A DNA stretch of 64,000 nucleotides from Malania oleifera (taxonomy: Eukaryota > Streptophyta > Magnoliopsida > Santalales > Ximeniaceae), in assembly GCF_029873635.1 (NCBI RefSeq), contig NC_080421.1, positions 41,273,120-41,337,119 of the forward strand, in the 5' to 3' direction. Of this stretch, positions 29,385 to 41,681 are shown one piece after another (within the stretch, counting starts at the first letter, position 1; the number at the start of each line of letters is the position of its first letter). The translations under genes were made by a program, and so were the position numbers. The notes under the pieces are model-generated. The model was given only the letters and a program-made list of their open reading frames with translations, ran no database searches and was not told where the DNA came from.

Positions 29385-32300
29385 TTAGTTTGCTTCTCGA
29401 ATATGTATCATTCCCAATTCTCTTATAATGAATATGAATCGTTCTTCAAAGAGTGGTTTTGTGAATATATCTGCTAAGTGGTCATTTGTATTTACAAATT
29501 CTAGCATTATGTCTTCATTTTGCACATGATCTCCCAAGAAGTGATGTCTTATGTCAATATGTTTTGTTCTTGAGTGAGATACTGGATTTTTTGAAATATT
29601 TACGGCACTTGTGTTGTCACATTTTATTGGAATAGTTTGATATTGAATTTTGAAATCTTTTAGTTGTTGTTTCATATACAATGTTTGTGCACAGCAACTC
29701 CCTGCTGCTATGTATTGTGCTTCTACTGTGGATAATGCTACAAAGTTTTGTTTCTTTGAAGACCAGGAGACTAAAGAGTGTCCTAGAAAATGACACGTTC
29801 CACTTGTACTTTTTCTATCTATCTTGCATCCAACAAAGTCTGCATTAGAATAGTTTATCATTTCAAATTCAGTTCCCTTTGGATACCATAAACCTAGTTC
29901 AAGTGTGCCTAGTAGATATCTAAGGATTCTTTTAACTGCTGATTGCTGTGATTCCTTAGGAGCCGATTGGAACCTAGCACACATACATACGCTAAACATA
30001 ATATCTGGTCTACTTGCTGTTAAGTAAAGTAAGCTTCCTATCGTGCCTCGGTAATGCTTGGTATCTACTTGTTTCCCTTTTTCATCCTTGTCAAGACTAG
30101 TTGAAGTGCTCATGGGAGTTCCTATAGGTTTACTTTCTTCTATATCAAACTTCTTTAACATGTCTTTAATATATTTAGTTTGATTTATGAAAGTTCCATT
30201 TTTTGCTTGTTTGATTTGTAACCCTAGAAAGTAATTTAACTCTCCCATCATGCTCATCTCAAACTGTTTTTACATAGACTTAGCAAATTCATTACACAAA
30301 TCTTCATGAGTTGCTCCAAAAATAATATCATCAACATAAATTTGTACTATAAGCATGTCTTTGTTTTTGGTTTTTATAAATAAAATACAATCTATCTTTC
30401 CTCTTGAAAAATTGTTTTGAATTAGGAACTTACTTAACCTTTCATACCAAGCTCTAGGAGCTTGTTTCAATCCATATAAAGCTTTTGTTAACTTAAATAC
30501 ATGATCTGGATTTTTAAAATTTTCAAAACCTGGAGGTTGTTTTACATATACTTCTTCATTTATATATCCATTTAAGAAAGCACTTTTTACGTCCATTTGG
30601 TATAATTTGAAGTCCTTGTAGGCTGCATAAGCTAAGAGCATCCTAATTGCTTCCATTCTTGCTACGGGGGCAAAGGTTTCATCGTAATCAATACCTTTTT
30701 CTTGATTATAACCTTGTGCTACTAGTTTAACTTTATTTCTTATGACTATCCCATTTTCATCCTTTTTATTTCTAAACACCCATTTAGTTCCTATGATTGA
30801 TTTGTCTTTGGATTTAGGTATAAGTTCCCACACTTGACTTTTTTCAAATTGATTTAGTTCCTCTTGCATAGTTATAATCCAAGAGTCATTTTTTTAAGGC
30901 TTCTTCAATATTTATGGGTTCATCTTGAGATAAAAAGGCATAATGGTTGCAAATATTTTTCAATGAGGCTCGAGTAGTTATTTCTTTTGAAGTTTCTCCA
31001 AGTATTTGTTCTTTTGGATGACTTTTAGCATATCTCCATTCTTTAGGTAGTTCTAGATTTTCTACAATGTTTTCATTTGAAGTCTCATTATTATTTTCTT
31101 CTTTTATTTCAAGATCTTCTTCTTTTTGTGGAATATCTTATTTTTCATCATTCTTAATTTTATTTTCATAATTGTTTGATTCATCAAATGTTATGTGTAT
31201 TGATTCAATGATAGTAAGAGTTATTCTATTATAAACCCTATAGGCTTTGCTATTTGTAGAGTAGCCTAAAAAGATACCTTCATCAGATTTTGCATCAAAC
31301 TTTCCTAAATCATCTTTAGTGTTAAGGATAAAACATTTGCATCTAAATACATGAAAGTAAGAGATATTAGGTTTTCTTCATTTCCATAGTTCATACGGTG
31401 TTTTGTCTATACATGATCTTATAGATACCCTATTTACAATATAACATGTTGTATTTACAGCTTTAGCCCAAAAGTATTTAGGTAGGTTATTTTTGTTTAT
31501 CATTGTTCTTGCCATTTCTTGTAGGGTTCTATTTTTTCTTTCTACAACTCCATTTTGTTGTGGAGTTCTAGGTGTTGAGAAATTATGGTTTATTCCATAT
31601 TCATTACAGAATTTATCAACCTCTTTGTTTCTAAACTCCCTACCTTGATCACTTTTAAAACTTGTTACATTATAGCCCTTTTCATTTTGTAATTTTTTAC
31701 ATAAGGTGATTAGCATGTCACAAGCTTCATCTTTATTTGTTAGGAATAATACCCAAGTGAATCTTGAATAATCATCTATTATTACAAAAGCATATTGTTT
31801 TCCTCTTAGGCTTAAGGTTCTAGTTGGACCGAATAAGTTTAGGTGTAATAGTTCTAGGGGTCTTTAGTAGATATATACTTTTTCTTTTTAAAGCTTGTTT
31901 TAACTTGCTTTCCCATTTGGCATATGTCACACATCTTGTCTTTTATGAATTTGGTATTTGGTAATCCTTTTACAAGATTTTTCTTTAATAATTTGGATAA
32001 TAAATTCATGCTAGCATGTCCTAACTTCCTATATCATAACCAACTTATTTCATTCATGGCTGTCAAACAAGTTACGTTTTGATTCATTAGATTCTCAAGG
32101 TTTATACAATAAACATTATTTATCCTAAGAACTATAAACAAGATTTTATTTTCTTTGAGATTCTGGATAACACATTTTTCTTTCTTAAAGGTTATTTCAA
32201 ACCCTTTGTCACTCAATTGGCTAATGCTTAAAAGATTGTGTTTTAATCCTTCTACTAATAATACATTCTCAATAATAATAGAAGGTTCTTTACCTATTCT

Positions 32301-32552
32301 CCCGATGCCAATGATCTTACCTTTGGAATTATTGCCGAAGGTGACATATCCTCCATCCTTTTGTTTTAGAGAGGAAAACTTGGTCTTATCGCCGGTCATG
32401 TGTCTTGAACACCCGTTGTCCAAGTACCACTTGTCCGTTGATGATGTTGTCCTAAAACATACCTACAATGGAGGATTCATTGTGTTAGTCTTTGGAACCC
32501 AAATTCTTTTAACTTTATTTGTTTTGTTGTTAGTTCCATTATTAACTTTCTA
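29385..32552 (-). pseudogene. SIRE-like pol pseudogene (protease, integrase, RT, RNase H)
   Basis: The protease begins near 32430 with WYLDNGCSRHMTGD; the copia catalytic triplet is normally DSG, here DNG. A TGA stop follows at 32036-32034, before LGHASMNLLSKLL (GAG pre-integrase). The integrase core is near 31716-31378 (FKSDQGREFRN, PQQNGVVERKNRTLQEMAR) in a shifted frame. RT at 30869-30270 is well preserved (WVFRNKKDENG, YQMDVKSAFLNGYI, and VQIYVDDIIFGAT with the YVDD catalytic pair). It ends in a TAA at 30272-30270, after which the same frame continues through RT thumb and RNase H (30257-29385: GELNYFLGLQIKQ, ALSTVEAQYIAAGS, HSRTKHIDIRHHF). Further stops lie near 31138 and 31378. Confidence 0.88.
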
Positions 32553-34247
32553 TTCTCCTTGTACTTTAACATACTTCCTTTTTAGTGGGCAATCAAACAT
32601 TATGTGACCTTTAGTCTTGCACATATAGCAAGTAGTGTGTTCATGTTTGTTGTTTGAGGAAGTGCTAGCATAGTGCTTGGCTTCCTTGACGAAGTATCCC
32701 ATATATAATTTCTTATTCGTTTTATTTGTTTTACCATTATAACTTATTCCTTCTTTATTCCCATGTAGTCTTTGCTGTCCAATCATTTTTTCAAAATTAT
32801 CTTTACCTTTTGTAAAATTATATATAATTTTTTCTTTATCCTCTACTAATTGCTTTAGTTCATTTATTTCTAGATTCTTTTTATTCAAGTTTTCTTTATG
32901 AGTTTTGCCTATTTCTCGAGTTACTTTACTTACTTCCTCCTCTAACTTCTCAATACAAGAATCTTTTTCTTCTTCAATGGTTTTGAATGATTCAAGTTGT
33001 TTCAATAGTTCTATATTTTGATCCTTCAAGGTTATATTTCTTTTGGAAATCTTTATGAATCTTTTATATAAGGAAAATAATTCAGCTTGTAATTCCTTGT
33101 ATGAGGGCATACTATCACATGACTCGTCACAAGATTCATTGCAAGATTCTGTTGAAGAGTAGTAGGAATTTACCTCTTCATCATTAGCCATGAAGCATAT
33201 GTTTGCCATCTCTTGTCCACTTGATTCGTTTTCTGTTTCGCTGGAGCTTGAGTCATCCCAAGTAGCCTTCATAGCTTCCTTCTTTTTCTTCTTGTCTTTC
33301 TTGAACAATGGGCAGTCCGATTTGATATGCCCTAGTTTCTTACAGTGATAGCATATAAGAGGTTTAGTTTTACTTTTATTTTCTTTTCTACTTGATTCTC
33401 CTTTTTCAATTTTCCTTTTGTTGAACTTTCTAGGAAATCTTTTATTCCTTCTATAAAATTTTCCTAGTCTCTTAGTGATGAGTGCTTATTCATCTTGATC
33501 TAAGTCACTTGTTTCACTTTCTTCTTCACTTGAGCTATGACTTGATGCTTTTAGTGCAATAGATTTCTTATGCTTTGGTTCAGGATTTCTTTCTTTTAGA
33601 GTCATTTCATAGGTAAGGAGTGAACCTATGAGTTCATCTAAGGAGGTGATCTTAAGGTTTCTTCTTTCGGTAATTGCTGTAGTCTTTGGTTCCCCTATGG
33701 AGGGAAGGCCTCTCAAAATTTTCCTAATCATTTCGTAGGTGGTATAAGTTTTTCCTAAGGAACTTAAGGAATAGATTATGTGGGTGAATCTTGTGTACAT
33801 ACTTGATATGTATTAATCTGGATTCATCTTGAATGCTTCATATTCGCTTGTTAACATGTCTATCCTATTGTCCCTAACATCAACAGTTCCTTCATATGTA
33901 ACTTCTAATTTGTCCCATATTTCTTTAGCCGTTTTACAAGCCATGACCCTATTAAATTCATTAGCGTCTAAAGCACAATACAAAGCATTTATAGCACTTG
34001 ACTTTATTTGAAGCATTTTATAATCTGGATCGATCATATCCTATTTCTCTTTTGGAATTTGTTTTCCATCTACTATTTTGGTGGGAATAAGGTCTCCATC
34101 CATAACTACTTTCCATGCTTTCCAATCCATGTGTTGGAGGTATATTTGCATTCTCTTTTTCCAAAAGGTGTAGTTGTGTCCACAAAAGATTGGTGGACGA
34201 GTTGAGGATTGACCCTCTCCAAAAGGAGCTACTCCTACGTTTGCCAT
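32550..34247 (-). pseudogene. SIRE-like gag pseudogene with two zinc knuckles
   Basis: The start ATG (34247-34245) follows the primer site by about 45 bases. The frame is constant down to 32550 but is cut by TAG at 34043-34041, TAA at 33815-33813, TAA at 33488-33486 and TAG at 32552-32550. The N-terminus has the copia gag pattern (NYTFWKKRMQIYLQ). The middle carries the UBN2-type capsid part (MIRKILRGLPSIGEPK). Then come zinc knuckle 1 (CYHCKKLGHIKSDC, about 33355-33310), a long Glu/Lys-rich coiled-coil zone (33090-32790), and zinc knuckle 2 (CYMCKTKGHIMFDC, about 32630-32590). Both knuckles keep the C-X2-C-X4-H-X4-C spacing. Confidence 0.88.
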
Positions 34248-34290
34248 TTAGATCTTTTTATAGCTTCTTGTTAGGAATTTTCCATAACTA

Positions 34291-34305
34291 GGCACTGATA
34301 CCAAT
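34291..34305 (-). other. Primer binding site of the SIRE-like copia
   Basis: Minus strand ATTGGTATCAGTGCC directly follows the 5' LTR end TTTCA. It differs from the standard Met-tRNA complement TGGTATCAGAGC at one base. Confidence 0.8.
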
Positions 34306-36003
34306 TGAAATTAGGATAGCTTTCCAATAGGGGGGGGGGTGAATTGGATTTTTAAAATTATTTCAAGTTTAATTCTTTATTTTATATCAACAATCACAAC
34401 GAGTAAATACAAAAACGATTCAACCACAACCAATCAACAAGATAATCAAAATCTTGTTCTTTGTTTCAATAGCCCTGTAATAAATTATAAAGCATGCTGA
34501 ATTTATGTAAGCCCTGTGTTATTCCAAACTCACACTTCTTCTTTGTGTTTAGTTTTTAAGCAAACTTTCAGATTAATAAGTTTAGGATGATCAACCAATG
34601 TAGTCCCTTTCGGTTTCCGCAATCAATGCTGATCAAGCCAAAACGTATTATCCTCCGGTCTATTTAACAACCATACACTCAAAATTTAACAATTTAAAGC
34701 ATACACGCAGGTTGTAAATATTGCTAAAAATAAAGATTAAAGAAGAAAAGAGAGACACAAGGTTTTATGAGGTTCGGCTTATACCCAGTCTACGTCCTCG
34801 CCTTTGGCAAACCGCCAAAGGATTCACTAGTTCAGTTTCGTTGACGGGTGGAACAATACCGATTACAATCACTCCTTCCATTAGGCTAGAGCCTGCCTCT
34901 CCAAACGATATTCCCTAATTCGGTCCAACGATTCTACAACCTTGAATCGTCTATAAACAAGAATCAAGATATAGAGAAGTTTGTGTACAAAAGACACTCT
35001 CACAGCAGAGTAGGTTAGTACAACATTCGGCACAAGTATACTTCAAAGTAATTCAAATATAAAAGGATTAAAGTTCAATACTGAATTTAGATCACTAAAT
35101 ATCTTTTAAGTATTGAAAGATTCAGACTTTGAAAGCTTTACTTCGGAGTTTGAATCAGCAGCAACTCAGTATTTCAAGTTGGATGAACACAAGAGAGTTT
35201 GAGAGCATTTTAGAGAACTTTGATTGCTGAAAATTTCATGGTGTAAAAATATTTAAAGTTTGGGGCTATTTATAGATGTTTAAAAGTAATTCCTTGCCCC
35301 CAAAGTTTCCTTGAAGTAATCGCCAAGTTTTTCAAAATAGTAGTGTCCAAAAAATCCATTTAAAAAATCTTCCCATTGGAAGTTTTTAAACCAACGTTCG
35401 AGTGTCAGTCACCTACCATGACCTGACAGTCGCCTGTCATAGAAGAAACTTAAAACACAGAACACTGGCAGTCGCCTGCCAGAACCCAGGCAGTCACCTG
35501 ACATGACCACCCAGGCGCCTGGCTATGTTTAAGCAGTCACCTAGCACCCTATTGTCTCTTTGAAAATTCTTCATTTAATTTGGGCAGTCGCTTGGCCCTT
35601 TTGTTAAAAAAAACTTTTCTTTTTAAAATCCTTCTTTTCTTTAATTTGAAAAACATACTTTAGGGTTTTTCTAAAAATATATTTCTAAGTTTCATTTGAT
35701 TTTATAAGAGCTTCAATTTAGTTTATATTTGAAATTTACTTAAAGTACTTACATACAAACATCCTTAAAAGCATATTCTTTAGATCTTCAAGTAAATCCT
35801 TGTTCTTTTATCATCTTTGAGCTTTTAATCATCTTTCTTCCTTGATATTTTTGGATCCATAAATTTTATTATCCTTTTGAGTTTTGTCACTACCTTTAAG
35901 CTTTTCCTTTTTTCGGAAAAATTTTCACTTGAAATAAACCATATTAAACGTAACATGATTTGTTATCATCAAAATGAGAATTGTAAGCCTTGTTAGGCCA
36001 ACA
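34306..36003 (-). repeat. 5' LTR of the SIRE-like copia
   Basis: It starts TGAAATTAGG on the plus strand and ends GGCCAACA (coding strand TGTTGGCC). It has the same structure as the left copy. It lacks one motif pair of U3: near 35581-35600 the sequence jumps from GGGCAGTCGC straight to TTGGCCC, where the other LTR has about 25 extra bases, which explains part of the length difference. The TATA box is at 35273-35264 region. Confidence 0.9.
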
Positions 36004-36668
36004 CATACATTCTGAAATCCCTAGCATAGCATATTTCCCTTACCTGACTATTGGAAAGCTCCTAGTATGACTGGTCCTACACTCATAGGGTTCCACGCTC
36101 AATACCCTGAAAACAACATCCCCCAGAACAAAACTTCAGTATTTCTCTGTATACTACATTTCTTATAACTATGGTAAAGTCAAATATAGAATAAAAGGTC
36201 TTACCTTGAATTCAAGTTGAAGTCCAAGGTAGCCCCACAAATGATCAACTCTAGCAGACTTGTAGAGAACTTTCCCAGGAGTGTCGTGGTGGCTTCAGAT
36301 CATCAAACCGGCAAGAATCCAGTTTGAAAACTTAAAGAGAAGGTGGGAGAGACGAACAAGAGAGAGAGAGAGAGAGAGAGGATTTTGTGTGTGATTTTTA
36401 GCTGGAAAAAAGCGGTTTATGCTATTTATACACTGGCCTTCGTCAATGAGGTTAAAAAGGAAATTCATCAACGAATACTTATCCTCATCGACGAAATTCA
36501 GAGCTGGAATGTATCCTTTCGATATCTTCTCGTCGATGATCTCCTCATGTGTGCTTGTCGACAAATCCCCTGAGTTCGTCGACAAGACCCTGTTTAATTT
36601 TCTAGTTTTTAATTCCTTTTCTCTCCTTCTCCTATTATTAAATTATGATAATTATCCGGATCTCTACA

Positions 36669-36682
36669 TTCTCCTCTCCTTA
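36669..36682 (-). other. Polypurine tract of gypsy B
   Basis: Minus strand TAAGGAGAGGAGAA immediately before the LTR start TGTAGAGA. It fixes the inner edge of the left LTR at 36668. Confidence 0.8.
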
Positions 36683-36928
36683 TAAAATTTCGTCCTTGAA
36701 ATTTACTATTTGTACCATTCACTATTCTCTGAAGAAAATTGTTTAATTATTTTATTTCTTACCCTTGCTTATGGCGGAGGAATACCGTGGTTACATTCTA
36801 TGTTCTTAGTGATTACACATATAAAACTAAATGACTACTTACTAACTAAATTAATACATGTACCTATAGAAGAAATATTACCTAACTATTTACACTTTAC
36901 CTGATTATAGCTAAACCTCTTGGAACAG

Positions 36929-39900
36929 TTACGGGTATTTCTGTCTTATCTGTTCCTTGAGCTCCCAAGAAGCTTCCTCTATAGCATGATTTTTCCACAA
37001 AAATTTCACCAGCTAAATTTCTTTGGTGTGCAGTGCTTGTGTCTTTCGGTCTAAGATCTGTGCTGGTGCTTCTTCATAGACTAATGAATCTTTAAGCTCT
37101 ATTTCTACATAACTGATTATGTGGGATGGGTCTGGGACGTATTTCCTTAGCATAGCTACATGGAATACATCATGTATCCTAGACAAGGCAAGTGGCAGAG
37201 CTAGCCTATAGGCAACTGACCCCACTCTCTCTAGTATCTCAAAAGGGCCAATAAACTTAGGGCTCAACTTGTCCTTTTTCTCAAATCTCATAATCCCTTT
37301 CAGAGGAGCTACCTTCAAGAAAACCTGATCTCCCACATCAAATTCTAATTCCCGAACGGCGAGTATCTGCATAGCTTTTCTGCCAACTCTGAGCTATACC
37401 GATTCTTTCTTTAATTAGTCGGATCTTATCGTATGCCTATTGTACTATCTCTGGACCCAAAACTAATCTCTCGCCTACCTCATCCCAGAAAAGAGGAGAA
37501 CGACACCTTCTACCATATAGTGCCTTATAAGGTGTCATGTCAATGCTAGCCTGATAGTTGTTATTATAAGCAAACTCAACTAAGGACATAAATTGGGTCC
37601 AGCTACCCCTAAAATCTAGCACACATGCCCGAAGCATATCTTCTAATGTCTGGATTGTCCTCTCAGTCTGACCATCTGTCTGAGGATGGAAAGTAGTGTT
37701 AAATGCTAACTGTGTACCCATAGCCTCCTAAAAGCTTTTCCAAAACCGTGAAATAAACCGAGGATCTCGGTTTGATACTATGGATACCGATACACCATGG
37801 ACACGAACTATTTCCTGAACGTATATTTCTACCAATCTGTCCATGGAATAGCCAACTTTAATGGGAATGAAATGAGCGGTCTTCATCAGATGATCAATGA
37901 TCACCCATATAGCATTCAATCCCTGTCGTACTGGTGATAACCCAGTAATAAAATCCATAGAGACGTGATCCCACTTCCATTTTGAAATAAAGAGTGGCTG
38001 CAACTGCCTTGCTGGTCTTTGGTGCTCAGCCTTAACCTACTGGCACGTGAAACATTGTTGTACAAATTTGGTAATTTTCCTTTTCATTTTACTCCACCAA
38101 AAATACTCTCGCAGATCCCTATACATTTTAGTACTACCAGGATGGACTGTGTATAGTGATCTGCGAGCCTCCTCTAAAATCGTTCTTTTAATATCATCAT
38201 TTGTTGGCACACACAATCTAGTGCGCAACCTTAGAGCTCCGTCATTAGAGATACTGAACTTTTCTCCTTGACCATCCCGTACTCTGGCTATTACCTCTGC
38301 TAACTCTGCGTCATCGCCCTGAGCGGCCTTAATCTTCTCATATAGTGTAGGCTGCACAACCAGGCTGGCAATAAATGCCTGTGGATTATCCTTTACTAAC
38401 TATATGTCATGTCTCTCCAAATCCATCAAGATCGGGTGCTAAATCACCATAGATGCCAGTACTAGTCCCACTGATTTCCTACTCAGAGCATCTGCTACCA
38501 CATTTTCTTTCCTTGGGTGGTAACTGATAGTGCAATCATAGTATTTAATCAGTTCTAGCCACCTTCTTTGCCTCATATTCAGTTCTTTTTAGGTGAAGAA
38601 ATATTTTAAACTTTTGTGATCCGTGAAGATTTCGCACTTCCCACCATATAGATAATGCCTCTAGATTTTTAAAACATAAACCACTACAGCTAATTCTAAG
38701 TCATGCACATGATAATTCTTTTCATATTCTTTAAGCTGTCTGGAAGCATAGGCAATGACTCTTACATGCTACATTAACACACATCCAAGACCCTTCAAAG
38801 ACGCATCACTGTATATCACAAACCCGTTTTCTCTTGATGGGATAGCCAATACTGGGTAGTAACCAACCTTTGTTTCAACTCCTGAAAGCTCTGCTCATAG
38901 TCATTAGTCCATTCAAACCTTACACATTTCCTCGTGAGTCGCATCAGTGGACCTGATAAACTGGAGAAACGTCAACAAAGCATCAGTAATAGCCCGCCAA
39001 ACCCATAAAACTTCTAACCTCTTGGACATTCCCTGGCCTTACCCAATTCACTACTACCTCTATCTTACTCGGGTCAACTGATACACCTGCCTCAGAGATC
39101 ACATGGCCGAGAAAAAAAACTTTCCTTAGTCAGAATCACATTTCTTGAACTTCGCGTATAGCTTTCTCTCTCTCAATGTTTGCAATACCAGTCTCAAATG
39201 ATGCTCGTGCTCCTCAAAACTCGAGTATACCAGTATATCATCAATGAATACAACCATAAACTAGTCCAAGTACTGATGGAACACTCGGTTCATTAAATCC
39301 ATAAATACTGTTGGTGCATTAGTCAACCCAAATGACATCATCAAGAACTCATAATGCCCATATCTCGTTCGAAATGCCATCTTTGAAATATCTTCTGCCT
39401 TAACTTTCACCTAATGATAACCCGACCGAAGGTCAATTTTAGAATAGACCCGGGTCCCCTAGAGCTGATAAAACAAATCATCAATTCTGGGAAGAGGATA
39501 TTTATTCTTAACTGTCAGTTTATTTATCTCTCTGTAATCTATACACATCCTCATGGTCCCATCTTTCTTCTTCACAAGTAGTACTGGTGCTCCCCAGGGT
39601 GACACATTGGGCCTGATAAATCCTTTATCTAGCAATTCCTGCAATCGATCTTTTAGTTCTTTTAACTCGGCTGGAACCATTCGATAAGGTGCTTTAGATA
39701 TTGGTGCTAACCCTAGTAGAAGATCCACAGTAAATTCAACTTCGTGGTCTGGTGGCAAACTAGGTAATTCTTCTGGAAATACATTTGAAAATTCTTTAAC
39801 CACAGGAAAATCAGTTTGTTTCAGTTCTTCTTCTGACAATTCTTTTATGTAAGTAACAAATCCCTGGTAGCCATCTTGAATCAATTTCCTCACTTGAATA

Positions 39901-40320
39901 GCTGACGCAAGCTATGGCGAAGAGCATACATGTGAACCAAGAAATCTGTATTCTTGCTCACCTAGAGGTCCGAATATCACTTCTTTCAAATGACAATCAA
40001 TACTAGCATGATTAGCTGTCAACCAATTCATACTCAGAATTATATCAAACCCCTGCATATCTAATATCACAAGATCAGGTGATAGTATTTTCCCTTGAAT
40101 GGTCATTGGAAAGTTCCTGAGTATTCTCCTATATCTCACCACTGATCTATCTGGCGAAGCTACAGCCAACCCAACATCCAACAACTGTGCCTCATACCCC
40201 GTTAACTTAGCATACACTATTGATAAAAAAGAATAGGTGGCACCTGTATAAAATAAAACAACAATTTTATATGAAAAAGCAGTAAGAGTACCTATAACTA
40301 CGTCTCTAGCTGCCTCGGCA
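36929..40320 (-). pseudogene. Gypsy B pol pseudogene
   Basis: In minus-strand order: the protease zone (up to 39912), in which the expected DTGAT active site reads YTGAT, so the catalytic Asp is lost; RT start (39893-39459: [30 protein letters not shown]); a badly broken RT/RNase H zone (39458-38400); the integrase zinc-binding region (38357-38037); the integrase core (38003-37728, MDFITGLSPVRQGLNAIW, and 37721-37437, [19 protein letters not shown]); and the C-terminal domain and chromodomain (37372-36929, ending WKNHAIEEASWELKEQIRQK). At least seven interruptions are visible. Same family as gypsy A, independently broken. Confidence 0.82.
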
Positions 40321-41355
40321 TCACCCGGCGTCAACGCATAGACTCTCATCGGTGCAGTGTTCCTCTGCTGGCCTCCACATGGTGCCTAATAACCACCTTG
40401 AAAGGATTTGAGAGCTGGTGCCTGGCCCGAAAATCCCTGACAATACCAAGACCTGTGCTAGGGTCTTTCCACAATGGTAACAAATGTCCTTGCCCATTCT
40501 ACATTCACCTGGATGTCTCCGGCCACATCTAGGATAGGTAGGAATAGCCCGTCCACCTTGAGAACCACCGCACCCCATCATCCGTCCCTGACTACCTCCA
40601 TATTGATCTCCTCTCCATGGCCCTCGGCTAGAACTCGCCTGAAAATCCTGAGGCATGGGCCCCTTCCTCTGGCTCTGAGCCGCGGCACCTCTTTGCATGC
40701 CACTTTCAATAACAACAGCTCTATCCACCACCTCCACAAATATCTGAGCTCGAAAACCGATAGCTTGCTCGAATAAATTCTGCCTCATGCCTTCCTCAAA
40801 GTTCCTTGCTTTCTTCTCCTCATCTGGTGCTAAGTGTGGTGCGAAATGGGACAACTTAATAAATCGTGCTGCATACCGTGACACTGTCATCTGTCCCTAA
40901 GCTAAATGTAGGAATTTGGTTGCCTTTGCACTCCGAACGATAGCAAGGAAATATCGCTCGAAGAAAAGTTCCTTAAACCGACTCCATGTCACTAGCACTG
41001 GATTCTGTTCCTCAATCAATGGTGCTGACCTCCACCAGTGCTTTGCCTCTCCTATCAGTTTAAACGACGCAAATGACACCTTCTGTTCGTATAGACATGC
41101 AAGCACTGCCAAAATCTCCTCAACGTCCTGAATCCAATTTTCAGCTACAATCGGGTCAAGTCCTCCAGCAAAAGACGGAGGCTTCATCCGCGTAAACTGC
41201 TCGATCGTGCAACCATGCTCTCCCTCGCTTGTAGCCATCTCAGTCATCACCTGCTGGGTGACGTTGCACAACACTACATCTATATCTCCACCTCCCATAC
41301 TGGAGGGTCCTGGTCTATCACCTCCCGCATTCGTACTACTGCTCCCTGGATCCAT
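40321..41355 (-). pseudogene. Gypsy B gag pseudogene
   Basis: The start ATG is at 41355-41353 (MDPGSSSTNAGGDRPGPSS). The frame is open to a TAG at 40899-40897 and continues in the same frame from 40890, so a single stop divides it. The capsid part holds WIQDVEEILAVL and ASFKLIGEAKHWWRS, typical of the plant gypsy gag domain. The zinc knuckle begins CYHCGK near 40480 and then leaves the family pattern, probably by a frameshift. A leader of about 325 bases separates the start from the LTR. Confidence 0.85.
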
Positions 41356-41667
41356 CTTGTAAATACAAAGGACATTATTTCACAATCCTATCTCCCATAC
41401 AAATGTAATTTATTTCATTGAACTAAAACCATAGATTCTCTATTAACTATCACCCCTATTCCTAACCCAAAATCCAATCCTATAACCTAAACACATGACT
41501 TGTCGATAGTTTACTATGACCTTCCTGAAATCGTCACCCCAGGAAAAACACAGAAACCGCCACTAAAATCCTCTATCCAAACCACAAAACAAAACCTCAA
41601 ATCCTTCTCCTATATTCTGGTATTATTTATGCGACATTCTAAAGTCTACAGAACCTAGCAACCTAGG

Positions 41668-41681
41668 CTCTGATACCAAAC
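41668..41681 (-). other. Primer binding site of gypsy B
   Basis: Minus strand TTTGGTATCAGAGCC lies one base after the LTR end TGTTACAG-type junction. It is complementary to plant initiator-Met tRNA. Confidence 0.8.

Larger units (their letters stand above)
25713..36003 (-). mobile_element. SIRE-like Ty1/copia element with an envelope-like third ORF
   Basis: A 10.3-kb element with LTRs of 1751 and 1698 bp, flanked by the 5-bp duplication CATAC (25708-25712 and 36004-36008). Minus-strand order is LTR, primer site, gag with two zinc knuckles, protease, integrase, RT, RNase H, a non-coding cassette, an extra ORF, a polypurine tract and the LTR. The extra ORF downstream of pol and the large size are features of the SIRE/Maximus lineage. 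It is the youngest nested insert for which both LTRs and the whole interior remain. Gag-pol has six visible in-frame stops and at least two frameshifts. Confidence 0.9.
24297..36668 (-). repeat. Left (3') LTR of gypsy B, split by the SIRE-like copia
   Basis: The halves 24297-25712 and 36009-36668 join exactly as the unbroken right LTR reads near 43077. It carries a (TA)n tract of about 18 units at 25264-25299 and a (GA)n tract at 36361-36380. Read on the minus strand, U3 has TTCGTCGACGAA-like motifs (36440-36590) followed by the TATA box GTATAAATAGC (36420-36430). Confidence 0.85.
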
